Assembly: GCA_035771175.1 (NCBI GenBank)
Contig: CM069595.1
Coordinates: 5,126,094 to 5,190,093, forward strand
Direction of reading: 5' to 3'
Source: Paratinospora sagittata
Lineage: Eukaryota; Streptophyta; Magnoliopsida; Ranunculales; Menispermaceae
Length of the DNA: 64,000 nt
The position numbers and the translations under genes are program-made. The notes under the pieces are model-generated. The model did no database searches. It was given only the letters and a program-made list of their open reading frames with translations, and was not told where the DNA came from. This document shows, in pieces, positions 23,201 through 38,452 of the stretch; the first letter of the stretch is position 1; every line of letters begins with the position of its first letter.

Positions 23201-26200
23201 TCAGATCAAGCAACTGGTTATTCACAAATAGTTGTCCAACTAGATCACGTGATCCTCACAGTGCCTCCCCTTTATATTAATTATTGCAATATTACTATCC
23301 ACCCCACCCCGCAAGAGAGAAATATTTGCAAGTGCATCAACACAAGGGACTCCACCTTCAGAACAATTAGACACCAGAAAAAAACCTGCAGAAAAGATAA
23401 TGAATGGATGGAGGCACCTGTGATCCCGACAACGTGTACGAGTCCAACAAACTACGAATAATTTCAAGAAACTGACAATGCATTTCTTCTCCAAAATCCG
23501 TTATCATTCCTTTAACCTGTACATGAAAGAGTAAAATGATTGTTCAAGGGAAGCAAAAACATCAGTGAATACTTCAAAGAGCAGCATCTAGAAAGGAAAG
23601 ACCTAAAAGCAAAACTTAAAATTGATAATGAAGATTCAGAAAAAACAAATGTAATTTGAACCTGGAAATTCTATTTTTCTTTTCCCATGTATATCAGCAA
23701 ACAGGATTCACAAGTTCGGAAACATTAGAAAATTTAGGCTGTGTATATTTTGTAATTCAGATACAATTTCCTGTATTTGAAAACTTAAAGAAAAAAAAGA
23801 CACGTTTCATTGGTCGAACCCAAAAACAGTTTTTTAATATCTTACTCAGAAAAGGGTGGTTTTAGAAAACCAATACAAAGCCATTTTCAGAAAGCTGACT
23901 TTTTGGATTGTCACAAGTTTCAAATCACAAACCAAAAGCCTCCTCCGTGTTCTCTTCACTCACATTACCATGCATATCTATTCCACAATCAATATTAAAC
24001 ATATAGACGTTAGACGATGTAGGAGTACAAAAAAAAAACAAGAAAATTCCAAGTAAATTTTGCCCATAAAGACTAGTTGGCAGCTTGCATCAAGAAACCA
24101 AATGTTCAAGACACCAGAAACTCATAGTAACAATGGGTTTGGGCCGTTTGGCATAATGAGCTCAGTAAATTTTCAATTTTTATAAGATTTAGTAACTACA
24201 ATTACCATTTTGAAAGTTGTATCCTAAATATTAAAAGATGATATTTTCTGGCCTGTTGTTCCAATAAAATGAATTTCAACAAATCATAAAATAACTGCTT
24301 CAACAATTAGCATACCAGAAGTCCTAAAAGTGCACTTCCCTCTTGGCGAGTGACATATGTTCTCAGAAGGTTAGGATCTTGGTTAAGAAAAAGAATGAGG
24401 ATGTCCGTCCTGTATTAGCAAGACTGACCACGTTAAAGATTACTTGATATATAATCCAAGGGTTAAAAATCCAAAAGAAAAAGAGGGAAAAAGACAAGGG
24501 TAACTGAAAGCATTGTAAGAGCGGCCAATACCCAGTTAACACAAGCTTTTTATCTTGAGTCCGCAACACATCAGTGATAATATCAAAGATACCTTCATTG
24601 ATGAGGTCCCTAATAGAAAAAAATTCGCTTTAGCATACAGGAAAAAAAAATGTTTAACAAGCAACCTAAATGATAAGATATCATAAATTCAAGTTTTGAA
24701 TTAATCAGACTTGTGATGAACCATAGAAAATACTCAATTATCAAAAATCACTACCAGTAATTGCAGAGGTATATAAACAATGTAGATAGATCAGCAACAG
24801 ATACCTAAATAGTCGCAGCTGTTGGACCACTTGCAAGCTCTTACTTAAACAACAAAACTCGTGCAAGAAGAGCACCTGTTTCATAGAAGTTTAAAAAGGT
24901 TTAATATTTGCATCAGGCCAATGGCAAAGAACAATAGTCTTTTTTTCATTTACTTTTTTTTTTCTATAAATTATTGCAACCGATAACCATATGAAGCATC
25001 AATACATACAAGCAGACAAAGGAAGCATAAAACACACAGAAACAAATAGATGAATACTGTTTAAGCCAAATTTTGCTAAAGACCTCGCACCTTGCACCCT
25101 CACCTCTTCTCCCAGGTACATAGAAAAATGTGTCTTAAACAAGTAATACAATTTCAGGTCTTTCCAAGTCTAGTCACATGTGAGCCAAGGATTAAAAGAA
25201 AGGAGTGCGGGATTGAGACACCAGGTAAATAGTACCTCTCTTTTCATTTCCGTACAGATGAATGTAAGCAAATAGGCACATTAAACATTATTAAAATAAA
25301 CAACTGCTGCATGCCTTCTATAGTATCATAAAATATTGTAGTCAGCTATATAGATCAGAGTAACCCTTAACCACAAAGCAATATCTCAGAAGTAAAGATC
25401 AGCATAAGCATTTTTCAGTTACAATTCAACTATTATATGATAATTCCAACAACCTAACGTATAGTCATAGTTTAAAAACTTCATACGTCGATCTCGTTAT
25501 ATCCATGTCTTAAAATGCGACTAGGAAACCATTTCGTGTTTATTATATTCGATAAGTACATTAATTCAACATTGGCAAACAGGTTAACAAGACTTACGTT
25601 TACTGCCATTCTTACTTAAACGAACAAACAATCAATTTTTATGCATTTCTGCTTCTTACTTCACTTGGACATGCGCTTTGCCATGTGCTTAATTGCAGTT
25701 ATTTAGGACTTAATACAGTTATGTGTAACATATGCAGCATATAAATTTGGACTTTAAGATTCAAACAGGTATAAATTATAAAAAGGGCATATGAAATCAA
25801 TCTGGTCATATACGTATATTATTACGTGACTATGGCAATTACTCACGTTAATTTTATTTTTTTACATTCCTCAAGTATTTTAGTTCAAAAATGGATTGGT
25901 AATATCTACATTTACTACCATCTTATTTATTTATTTATTTTTTTTTTTTGAGAAGAGACAAAATATTGTATTAATGCTTAAAAATGAAGTACAGTGGCAA
26001 TGAGCATAAGGAATGCTCGTGGAGAATCGACAATACACCCTAACAGCATGTGACAGAAACAACCCACACAAGGCAACCTCTAAACTGAAATTACATCAAA
26101 GCACCCCAATTCCTGTACCAATCTGTGAAGGACTATCCAACACCTATCTTGGAAGAACTAATCCAAGTGGCAGCATGAGTCTTAGAAGTCTCCCAAATAT

Positions 26201-29200
26201 CGTCGTCCACTTTACAGATCTTATTTTTAAAGATCCTATTGTTCCTTTCTCCCTATCTTATTTAAATTAATACTTCATTAATTTTAATGCATTTTTTACT
26301 TCTTACTCACTCAATCCCAAGCTTTGCCTTGAGCTCATGTGCCAAATCCCTCCATTGCCCTAAGTGTGCCTTGCACCCTTAATTACTTTCTTTGGTAATA
26401 TGGGAAATATTTAGTTTTAATGTGCAAAGGCTTGAGAACACAAGGTACATGAAATTGGAAATCAAAAACTGCAATATCCTGACCTATAAACAGATAATCA
26501 TCTTTAATACACTTGCTTTGCTAAACTTGGTGCACTGTTAGAAAGATCTCACAATTACCTTCTAATATTAAGGTTATATTAACGAATAGCAGGAAAAAAT
26601 GGATGTCTTTCCGGCTTAGCAAGGCAAATACGTTAGAGAATGGACTACAGATATCAGTTACAGCCAATATACTGCATAACATCCAACACAAGAAGATACT
26701 TATATATATAAAAGCAAGCAATACCACGTACCATCACAGAAATATAAATAATGTACAGCAATATGATCCACAAGTTCCACATACATAAATGCAAAAAGAT
26801 TCTTGCAATTCTCATTATTTTCACCATTCATTAAGCAAGTAAAAGGTAGAGGGAAAGTGCATGTTATGGAGAAACTATAAAGGATATGAAAATTGCAAAA
26901 TATTACCAAGTTCTTTTTTGATTCAACAGAAATAGATGGTGACCTCATCTTTGCAAACAGCTCTTGAATAAAAGTGCTGTCATCTTTCAATGAAGAAACT
27001 ACCTACAAGAAAGTAAAATATTAAGAACAGGTTTCTCTTCTATTTTTCATTGGGTATGGTGGGGCAGGGGAGGAGAGAGTATGAATATATTTTAGGTGTT
27101 GATGGAGCAAGTTGAGAATCTTACTACAGCATTATTTGCATGGATTATGGAATTTAGACTTGCGACAGTAGCCTCATCAAGTACCCGTGGTAAAATAACA
27201 TCCTAAACATTGTGAAAAAAATAAAAGTTAGAACACAACCACAAATGGGGCGAATAAAAAACAGATACAACCACCTCTCATGAATTATCCAGACCTTTAT
27301 ATAACCAACTCTGTACGTTTCATGAATCTTTGACAACACAGATGGATCTTTAATAGGGATCACCTTCAAACAGAAATGGAGACACAGAATAAAGAGAACT
27401 TTAAGCATTGAAATATTTTAAAAGATCCAATCACCCAATTCATTCATCACCAACGACTGAAAAGAAATTACTAGGTTATATTCAAGTACTACCTCCTTAA
27501 AGACCACATGCTCCTTCAGAAAGGCACGATGATGTTGAATATGAGAGACCTCAGGATCATCTGCCAAGTGATGCCAAGTGAATACTAAACAGGAAAAATA
27601 CTGTCCATAATCACATAGACTATTGAGTAATACTTAAAGGTCAATCAAAGAACCTCCTTGATTTCTAACACTCCATTGAAAAAGAACATTTTCCCTTTTA
27701 TTTTCTTTCTAGAAACTCAATTAATCAGATTCAGCTGAACATAAAGAAACTTAGGTAGAGATATAAATAGATAAAGGCCAGGAGTGTGCACTAGTACATT
27801 AATAGTTCTACTATCAAACTTCCATGAAGTTAAGGACTAATCTCACAGCCTGAAATATTAAGATTTCAATTATCTAAATTGATTCCCTTGTTAAAACTAT
27901 GACAACTACAGTTAGAGCAAGTAGATGCAGAAATAATAGAAAAGTGAAAACACCAAATAAAAGGCAATTCCTTAGTAATCAAACTAAAAAGTAGGTGTTG
28001 AAGCAAGACAGCAACATAGATAACAACCAATAAAGCAAAAACTATACAACTAGAAGAACCACCAATAAGTAATATAAGAATAATGGAATTGCCTTCTCGA
28101 AAAAAATAAAAAAGGAATAATTGCACTGCAGTCTAAAGCTGCTTATATACAAATTCTCATGCAAATCATGAGCAGTGGTTTCTAGGCACCAAGGTGATGT
28201 CTAGACGATTTGCCTTATCTAGCAAAGACTTGGCCTAGGCGAGGCCTAGACTGTGCCTAGGCCATAAAAAATATTTATTTATAGGTCCTTGAATAATTAT
28301 TTATTTATTAATAGGTCCCTAGATAATTCATGTAAAGAATTATATGTATCTATCTGTGTTTCAAATTGTCATAAAATGATCAAAAACACTTCCTATTAAA
28401 TTAAATTAAACAGACATGTCTAATGTAATACTCATATAACAAAATGGAAAATATTTGCAGCAATATAATAAAAATAAATAAAAATCATAATTAGAAAATA
28501 AAAGTAAGGATAACTTTCATAATAGAATTACAAGTATACAACTTGAGTTAAAAGTTATGTTAATATTTTAGATATATAATCATATTGTAACAACATAAAG
28601 ACAAAGAACCTTACGCCTTATATATTTACAACAACCCCCTTGTAAAATTAAAAATTTTCAAAGAGTCTCATGGTTGGCCTTGACTTGAGTATGGCCTAGG
28701 CGATGCACTAGTCGTGGCCTTGAAAACACTGATCATGAGATGGTATAATATAAGATTAAGCGCTTGCAACACACCATAAAGAGTTTTTTAATGATTACAA
28801 AGAGCTTACATTCAAGACATCCAATAATATCCATGATGAATTCATCCCCAAATATTTTCTCAAAGATGTGGGGGCTATTAAGTAAAACTGCAGCACAGTA
28901 AAATTAAGTTATTAGTACACAGGATACAACATACAGAAAAAGTAAGAAACTTGAAAAAAAAAAAAGAAAAAAATATATATAGAGAGAGAATGAAAGCAGA
29001 GGACTAACTGATTCCCTTCACTATTTTAAATATTATATGAAGACCGTCAATGTTTTCCATATCTTCACAGATTCTAAATAGATCCATTAGCTTTGGGAAG
29101 AAATCTTGCTGCACAAAGGACAACGAGAATTTTGTTCGGTAACACATAACCAGTAAACAAAAATAAGAAGGAACAAAGTGAATAAGAAAAGAATGCAAAA

Positions 29201-30377
29201 AAAGAGAAAAAAAGAAAAGAAATGAGAATCTACGGCTAAAGAAAACAAAAGACCGGCCTAGACAAAAATAAAGCAGATATTCCTCAGAAGTTGCACCACC
29301 TATAGATGAAGAAAATGCTAGTATTTCATCAAATTTCATTCCAAATGCAAAATAAATAATTTTAAGGTATACAAACACGAAAACACCCCAACACAAAAAC
29401 TATCTGAGACTTAAAAGTTACAAAGATGGACAATCCTCGAGCACCCTAGTGTGAAGAAGTCTGAGAATACACTTGTGATAACAAATGTGTATCACTTACA
29501 AAAAAAAATTTCAAGAAGCTACCAAATTGTCAAATCAAACTTTTAAGAAATAAATAGGGGCAAGAGCAAGGTAGTTAAAAGCACAAGACACATTTAAGCC
29601 GATGAGGGGTCCTAGTGCCTAAGGAGCACACTGCAAGTCGAGGTGCACTTATAAGTAAAGTGAGCCACAAAATTCTTAAAAAAAAAAAAAAAAAAAAAAA
29701 CTTAATTATACATCAATCTATAACAGTGTATAACATAACAACAGCGACAAATAGAAGAATAAGATGGCATCTCTATTCTCATAACTAAGAGCAAGAGAAA
29801 AGGATTCATCACACCTATAATAGAAAGCAATAGAAGCCATTCTTCCAAGATACATAAATGATTCATGTTCAAGTCCTTCACAATGTTATGCAATTTTTTA
29901 CCATTAATCATCTGCCCGCACTAAACCAAGTTTGAATATATCAGAAGTGTTCACAATCCTTCAGATTAACCTCAACAGTTGCACTACCTGCCATGATGGC
30001 TTGAACAAAATACTTGAACCAAACAAAGAAAACAACTCAGATAAGCAACATCATTGAACTAATTTACATCCAGTATTGGAAATGCCAAACCAGAGAATAA
30101 AAGTTAACAACTATTAATAGCACTGGTTAAGGAGATGAGAAAATCATGATAAGCATGCCAAGCATTTTCTAAGTTTGATAAGAAGCTTACATCTTGCAAA
30201 ATAAGCTCTGTTACACGCATCTGATCAGCAATGCCACTCTCCACTAAAGTCTGCAGTAATTCATATTGTTACACAAATGGTACTGTCTAAAGAAACTGTG
30301 CTAAGACTGGAAAGCAAATTTGAATTTAAACTTCTGGCAATGCTGTTCCACAATCAAACTAAGAATATAATAAGCAA

Positions 30378-30408
<31 letters not shown>

Positions 30409-33400
30409 AGACAAAAAAGTAAGTACATCATCAGATCAATACAAGATTGAACCACTAAAACCAAGTTCATTGAGCACACATCTCATTTGATCAAACCTTA
30501 GCAGGAAATTGAAATAACAGACAGGCTTCATATCCAAAATAATACCACACTTTGGTTATATTAGAACAAGGTTTCCGATAAGGAAAAACAACAGCAATTA
30601 AATTGAGATAACTTCAGTTTACAATCACAGAACAAATGAAGAAAATTCATGAGACAAACTATAGTTCATAGAGAAGACATTGACTACAAATGTGAAAAAT
30701 GCATAATACTGCATTATGAAAGGCGTAAATATATTAACCAACGAGTGGTTAGTTCAGTGGAAGCGGACTAAGTCCCAAGGTCGTCCCTATATAAAAGTTC
30801 TAAGGTTCGATTCTTGGAGGCACCGTCGTTGGAAGAGGTCTACCAATCCACTCCCGCCTCGAACGGGGACTAGTCCCATATCCGAAGGGTGTGGGGACAC
30901 CTCGTGAGAAACCAAAAAAAAAAAAAGAAAGGCGTAAATTTATTACCTTAAGTTTAACATAAAAAGATATTGCATTAGAGATCGATGTCATTCATTTCAA
31001 TGGCAATTAAGACAGTAAACATGATTACCTAAAATGCGATACAGATAACAGTAGCAAGTCTGTAGGTGTACAACTCAAATATGAGATGGAAATGTTAAGA
31101 TATTCTAACAAGTGTCGATATATATATTGCTCACAGAATTGATAACTCAAGTGAACTATTAATTCCACACAATAATCATACTAAGGAAAAATCATTCTTT
31201 GTGATTTCTGGAATAAATAAATTACTTTGAAGTATCCAACACCTACCCTAATTCTAAAACAATGCCCAGATCGTTACCAGTTTGCTACATCTGACACCAT
31301 GCTGACACACTTGGCATTTGGGGTATAAAGGCAATTTTTCTTGGCGTCAGCATGTTTTCAACATCATAACCCATGCCAGGTTGCAAATCATAGAATACAA
31401 ATACTTTAGTCATCAACAGGTGTCCAAGTATCACATCTCATTAGTACCAAAATATCGTGTATTTAGTAAGTAATGATTATCATATATGGTAACATCAAAT
31501 GCAATAGGTAATACAACCAGAAATTGGGTTCAAGCACAAGTAACAGACATTTAAGGAGCACAACTGTATAAATCAAAGAGATACCAAACACAGAATCAAT
31601 ATAGAACTAGGAGATATCATGCCAAACCTTCAATATCAAAGGAAGGGTAGATAGCTCTACTGCCGGCAACTCCCTCAGCTCACTGCTATCACTGTGAAAT
31701 GTTTCATCTACAGGGGGAAAAAAGGAAAGAAAGAAAGAATTAGAAAATGAGGCATGTAGCTTAATTGCATTGATTTTAACCTAAATGACATCTTTCACAA
31801 AGGAATATATCTAGACAATTTAGTTTGCGCTTGCAATATCTTTTAAGAAATTTCATGCAAAAGAATTAGAACAAGCTAAAATAGGTGCATAATTCCTTCA
31901 ATGATTTTCAAACATACATGGTCTTTTTTTAAAGAAAAAAACATAAAGTGCAAATTATTTCCAACATAAATGCCGCCAGTCTGCTGAATTAATATCTTTG
32001 TTTAACTTTCTCTCACAAGTTACAGCATAAATCTCTCCTTTCCCCCTTTTTATCCTCCTCTTGCCAATTAATAAAATAAAGCAGCAGAGTCCTTGTAAAT
32101 GGAAATGTATAATAGTCCTTTTAATTGTTGAGCTTGCTCCATGTGACCAAGAGGTTGTAAAATTGAATCCAAACAAGCCTCTCCAATGAGGAGGTAAAAC
32201 TGCGTATATGGCCCCTTCCCCAGACCCTAAGATGACAAGAGCTTTGTGCATACACCCCTTTTAGAGTGAGGAGTACGCAAGAATTATAATATTGTCAAAA
32301 ACACAGCCTCTCAAAATTCATTTCAATCCTACAAAAGGCAAAAGCATGTCCATTCTTCTTATTACTATTTATTTTTTCCTAAACTACAAATAATATGACA
32401 ATTTAGTAGGCCATAAACTACAAATAACAACCAGAAAATTTTGTCTCAATCTACTGAAGGCTAACAAAGGTCAAGGAAGGCATGAATAAATTAATTTTCT
32501 AGGAAGAAAATATCCAATGACAGGCCATGGGTAAGGTTTTTATCAAAATCAAACTAGGATTAAGCACACATTGAACTGAACTACTTTTTTGCATATCATC
32601 TATTTCAGCCTGAAATGTTGAATAAATGTTTATATATTTCACGTTGGACTATTGGAGTCACTCAAGTAAACTTGAAAGCATTAAGCAATGCAATTTACTA
32701 CAACCTGAGAATAGAAGATCCTAACCAACTTGGAGTTGTGTACCGGTCAGAAGAAAAAGTCTTAAGTTTGAATCCCATCCCAATCAGGCCACTACTCATA
32801 GATTTCTCGATGAGTGAGGACAGGGAGGTTCTCCACATTTAAAGGGACTAGATGGATGCTCAAAGAATCGCCTAGATAACCTTGAATATAAAAAAAAAAC
32901 AGATCATGGCTCTTATAAACTTCGAGACGATCATTATGTCAGGTGCAAAGTTACATGCTGACAAAACTTAAATCACTGGGATAAGTTCTCTTTAACCCCT
33001 TTAATACATGCTAACAAACATTAAATATATGAAAGGGGTTACCACAACATCACAAAGTTGACTATGAACAAAAAGATACCATTCCACTAAAAGGGCTCAT
33101 GAACAGATAAAAAAATTACCATTTGCTTGTGTTGTCCCAGATGTCTCCAATGTTTCGGTTGATGGACGAGGACCAATCTCTAGATCTATAGAAAAAGCAA
33201 AACATATGGGATACAAGAAATTAACTGAATAGAACAAGAGATCCATACCCATGGCCTAGTATATAACCACACACACGTACCACTTAGAGTATTAAAATGC
33301 ATGTTTCTCTGCACATTACATATTTGTTCCCTACAAAATAGTGAAAAAATTCAGATAAATTTAGACCAATTCAGAACCTGGGAGTAAAAATGACCAAGTA

Positions 33401-36400
33401 CATTCATCACCATATATAGGAGCATCCTGTAGCCTCTTGAAAGCTGAGAGCTAATTCTGTGGCATATTCCGGATCTCGCCAAGATATTATTGTATCTGGA
33501 AAAGCAAGCAATCAACTTAAAGCTCCCAGAAAAAAACCTTCCCCAATCTTCAGGTAGGATGAAGGAATCGAATCTCCCCATTCATCATATGTGCAAATCC
33601 ATAATGAACTCACTTCTTGAATAAAAAAAGATCAGGAAATTAAGATTGTAAAATTGATTAGTACCTTCTTGTGTTCGATATATATCATCCGATCTGATGC
33701 GGTGTTCAAGTAATGTTTCATTATCTTCTTCATCAATTACAAACAAGCCAAGATCTTCAGATCTCTGTGTAAGAGCACTTATATTCAATTCAGCATATTC
33801 CAGACCAATGTGTTAAAGAAAGATAATCTGTATTTATAATAAAAAAAAGAAATAAATAAAAAGAAAATGAGATAGGAACAAACCTCCAAACAATTAACTG
33901 TAACATGCCCTGTTCCGCGGTCATCCCACTTTCCATCATCATTCAAATGGTAAACCTTGACGCGCTAAAAGTTTTGAAAGAGAATGAAGTAAATTAGTTC
34001 TACCACCCGGGAGCTGTAAGTGTTTAAACACAAGAAGTTTTGCAGAACAATCAACAACAGTGATGAGCTAAGCATATCACCAGTCAGTTTGACAGTACTA
34101 GCTAGTCGCTACATAAAATGAGATGACAAACAACATATAATGTAATGCACATAGGAATTAAGCAATCGAAATTCATGAGGTGTGAGAAACTAGGTGGCAC
34201 TTTGACAGCTTCTGTTAACCACCAACCACAAGGCAAAGACCAATATGACATACTATGCTTTTATTTTCTATAATAAGTTTAATAACTAACATTGGACGAG
34301 GAAAAAACTACAACAAAATTTGCGCAAAACAGACAACCTAGTTTTGATATATTCATATGTTTTTGATTTCTCATATGATCAACGGTGAGTACTTGGTTCC
34401 ACAAGGTCGTGCACTCTAAGACAAACACCTTTAACGCAATATAAACCCTAACATGAGAGCCTTAGTTGCACAAAGGGAAAAAATATACGAGAAATAGAGC
34501 CAATAGAGAACATATTGTTTGACTAGACCATAGTTGTTCAGCTTCATCCAAGTAAGGGCATTATTCATCATACAAAGCTGAGTTGCAAAAAGAAGAAAAA
34601 CACTTAAAAGTTCTATCATCATAATATAAATCCTTAATGAGAAAGGAAAGACATCCTTATCAAAACTTCACACACGAAAATATTTTCCTATAGTTGATCC
34701 ATGCTGCCCTATGGCCCTACTCCTAACCAATTCTCTTATTGAACTCCAGTGTCACCAGCGATGTCTAGGCAATTTGCCCTGTCTAGGCGAGGCGGAGCGT
34801 AGACGTGGCCGAGGCGATAAAAAAATGCTTATTTATAGGTCCCTAAATAATTAATTAATTATTTACAAGTCCTTGGACAGTTCATATACAAAATTATATA
34901 TATTTAATTGTATTCTATAATGAATGTTAAATTTTCATAAAATGATCAAAAACACTTTATATTAATTAAAACCATGTCCACAAAACATTAATTCACGCCA
35001 CAATACACATTATTCAAAAGATTCAAAAGTACAAAACTCAAATATCTATCGCCAGAGGGTCGCTGGAGATTTTAACGGCGTTTCTTGGTCGGAGCAAATG
35101 GATATGATAGGCTTAAGGAGAGAAAGGTTTGAGGGTTTACTGTAGAATGGGGGAGTTCTGTTTTTAAAGCTTTTTTTAATTAGAGAGGCCCTCCCTAAAC
35201 TTTTTAAATATTTGCACAACTCCCATTGCCTGCCTAGCACAGCGCTAGGCGCTTCCTCCCTAAAACGCTTAGGCGACGCCTTGAAAACACTGAGTGTCAC
35301 AAAGGCATCTGAGTTGCACCTACGCGTTTTGCCTTGCTTAGGTAAGATAGAGCCAATTGGCTACTACTTGGGCATTGCTTGGGCCTGGCCCAGGTGATAA
35401 AAATTAAAAGAATTGCGCATTATATCAAACCATTATAAAGAAAATATTTCACTTGTTCATAGTCATGGTGAAGCTTTTTTGCCAATTTTTCCAAAAATAT
35501 CCTCCTATTATTTTAAATTATCTTCAATTTATAAAACCATGAAGGTAATGTGGTAAACTTAAGCAAAACATATTTTCCTTTTTCATAGGAATTCCACATC
35601 CATTTTCTACTCAAGCAACTTTCTTATTTCCATCTCCTTTCCACTTTGCACATATTTTTTCTATTAATATATTTTCATAGTGGTACTTTTAAAAAATTGA
35701 TTTTACCATCAATCGAAGCAATATATTAAATTATCAATGTGCAATGCACGTGGACATACACTAGTACGTATAATATTTCTACATACAAAACTAACTACTT
35801 CAACGCTTTGGGACTTCAAAAAATAAATAAATAAATACTTACGTCCAAAGGAAATTTTCTTTTTCTTTTTTTGGAAACGAAACTAGAGATTAGTATATTA
35901 TAAATGTAATAGTGTACAATTGTACACGAATAGTGTAACTAGATAACAATAAGTCCTCTATCCCATATAGCCATAAATGTAATAGTGTACAATTGTACAC
36001 GAATAGTGTAACTAGATAACAATAAGTCCTCTATCCCATATAGCCAACCACAATGCTAACCCAATACAATACTATCACAATTTCTCACCCAATCATTTAC
36101 AGCAAACCCTTTTGACAATTTACAATTAGCAATACAAAATGCAACTAATAGATGTGAACTCTCCCAAACCGAGCCAGCTAAGCGTCCAAAGGAAAGTTCA
36201 CAATATCTTATAAGCATATTTACGAAATTAAAACCTTAATGAATAACGACACCAACTTAAAAGATGTATTATGAATCATAATATGCTAGTTGCTACGTTG
36301 AAAAATTAATGTTTTAAATGAAGATAAGTATTTCTAGCTTTGATCTCTGTGTAAAAAAAGAAGAGAAGAAAGAAAAGCTTAAAATACCCTTTTTTATAAC

Positions 36401-38367
36401 TTTTTAAAATGCATTCTGCAAATTATTATGAAGTACCAAAAAAATTTAAAAACAAATATAAGCCCTACTAGTTGTCTAGACACCTGCCTACGTGATGGCC
36501 TAGTCAATGACTAGATGAAGCCTTGACAACACTGAGAATGACATGAAATATTAATAGTAAAGCTAGAGGGGGAAGAAAACCAAGATAACATGACTAGAGA
36601 TAATTAAGAATGATACAAGTACTAGTAAATTTTTAATATGACTTTTAACTTTTGATGAAGTGGAATGGAGAAAGTGGATCCAGAAACTGAATCGATGTGG
36701 TTAACAATAACTTTGCTAGGTTGAGTTGTGTTAACTTTCTTATGTGATTAAGCAGAAGTTCTCATTAGTATGTTATTATTTTTGTTATCTACTATAAGAT
36801 TCTATCTTTATAATACTTCTTATTTTCAAAACAAAAATTAAAATATTTCTTTTTGCAAAAATTTTAATTTATATATGCTTTTTTATTTGTTAGTTTTGAT
36901 GTGTTAAACTATCAATTATGGTTGATTTATATGAAGTGTCAATGTATCATAGTTTCTTGATTTCATATTCATGGTTATTATTTTATTTTATTTTTTTCTT
37001 TCAATGTTTTGTAACATATGAGCATTCACTCATTAATATCTTAGGGATGTACAAAAACATTATTCTATTATCACCACTTGCCTAAGCAACACCTTGGCAT
37101 CGCAAGCACCACCTAAGTAGCTCAAATTGTTAAGGCATTGCAGGCACCACCATCACCACTACACCTCAACATTGCAAGCACCACTACACCTAAGTAGGTC
37201 TAATTGTTAAGACATTGCTTTGACACCTTGACAATACCTTTTTATGGGAGGAAAATATTTTATAGTTTTTTTATTTTTTTTTAAGGTAGTTTTTCCTTTG
37301 AAATTAGAGAAATTAGTAAGGGGCTTCTAATGGGGATCTCAAATTAATCGATGGAATAGGGCACTGATGGTTGTCCCAATGGATTCCAAATTTCTAATGG
37401 GCTTGCAATTAAAGTAGGTCAAATTATGGATGTGCGACCAGGGAAATCAGAGCTATGTGAGTTTAACAATGTTCTCAAGACATCGCCTAAGCATCTTAGG
37501 ACCAAATTGTGTAGGGCTTGTAGGCTAAGTAAGTCGAGCCATAGAGAGATATTTGAGATTTTAAAAGATTTGGGCTTATTTGAAATTTCTTAAAAAACTT
37601 ATCTAAGTTCAAAATATGCTCCACAAGAGGTACAAAAAGAGAACTTGTTCATTCTAGAGAATGATTTCTCTATTCTTCTCGAACCTAAATCTAGAAAACC
37701 CCTATTATATTACTATAAAAACAAAATTAATTTGAAAAATTAAAGGTTAAAAAAGTTTTGACATTCGCATCTACAATTTTTTTTTCAATTCATTTTACTC
37801 TTTTAAATAGTAGTAAAAAGTTGTTTTTGATGCTTAATTGGGCAAAAAGCTGGAATACACTATGACTAATATTTATAAAACTTACCTCTTTAAGAAATTG
37901 GAAAAGTGGCCTTTTTGGTAACGGTGTGTCTATTTGGGCAAAGAGAAATTCGCAAGTCTTTGAGAAAGTCTTTTGGGGCTATTTTCATTTAGGAGTCCTC
38001 AAAGTCATTTGCTACTAATGCATACATCACTACACTTCCACTTGACACCTATCATAATGATAAACGGCTCGTCTCGCCGTGACCTTCTCTTGGATTCTCA
38101 AAACTTTTGTCGCTCCATCCTCACAGGGGTAGAAAACCTATCATTGTCTCGGTTGTGCTACCAAAGGATCTGGGGAAGTCAAAATAGGAGAGCACTCATC
38201 TTGGGCTGGGCTTACAACTTAGATGCTTGCAGTAGTTATCCGCTCCGCATTTGCTACTAATTGGGTAATTTGCTCTAGTTTAACAGGTGGCTTTTCCTTG
38301 TTTGATAAGCTAAGGATTTGGCCTAGCATTATGTAATTGTCTAGGGTGTTGTGGTAGAAGGGGCATT

Positions 38368-38452
<85 letters not shown>

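Noticed and set aside
30747..30814. tRNA gene suggested by A and B boxes
   Set aside because: The spacing and flanking duplications with an A tail fit a SINE; no cloverleaf with an acceptor stem could be drawn.
32615..32842. 75-codon frame starting MLNKCLYISRW
   Set aside because: Overlaps the probable degenerate SINE and an intron; no protein family.
38019..38272. Functional rRNA gene
   Set aside because: Only parts of plastid 23S and 4.5S are present, with substitutions, inside a nuclear intron.
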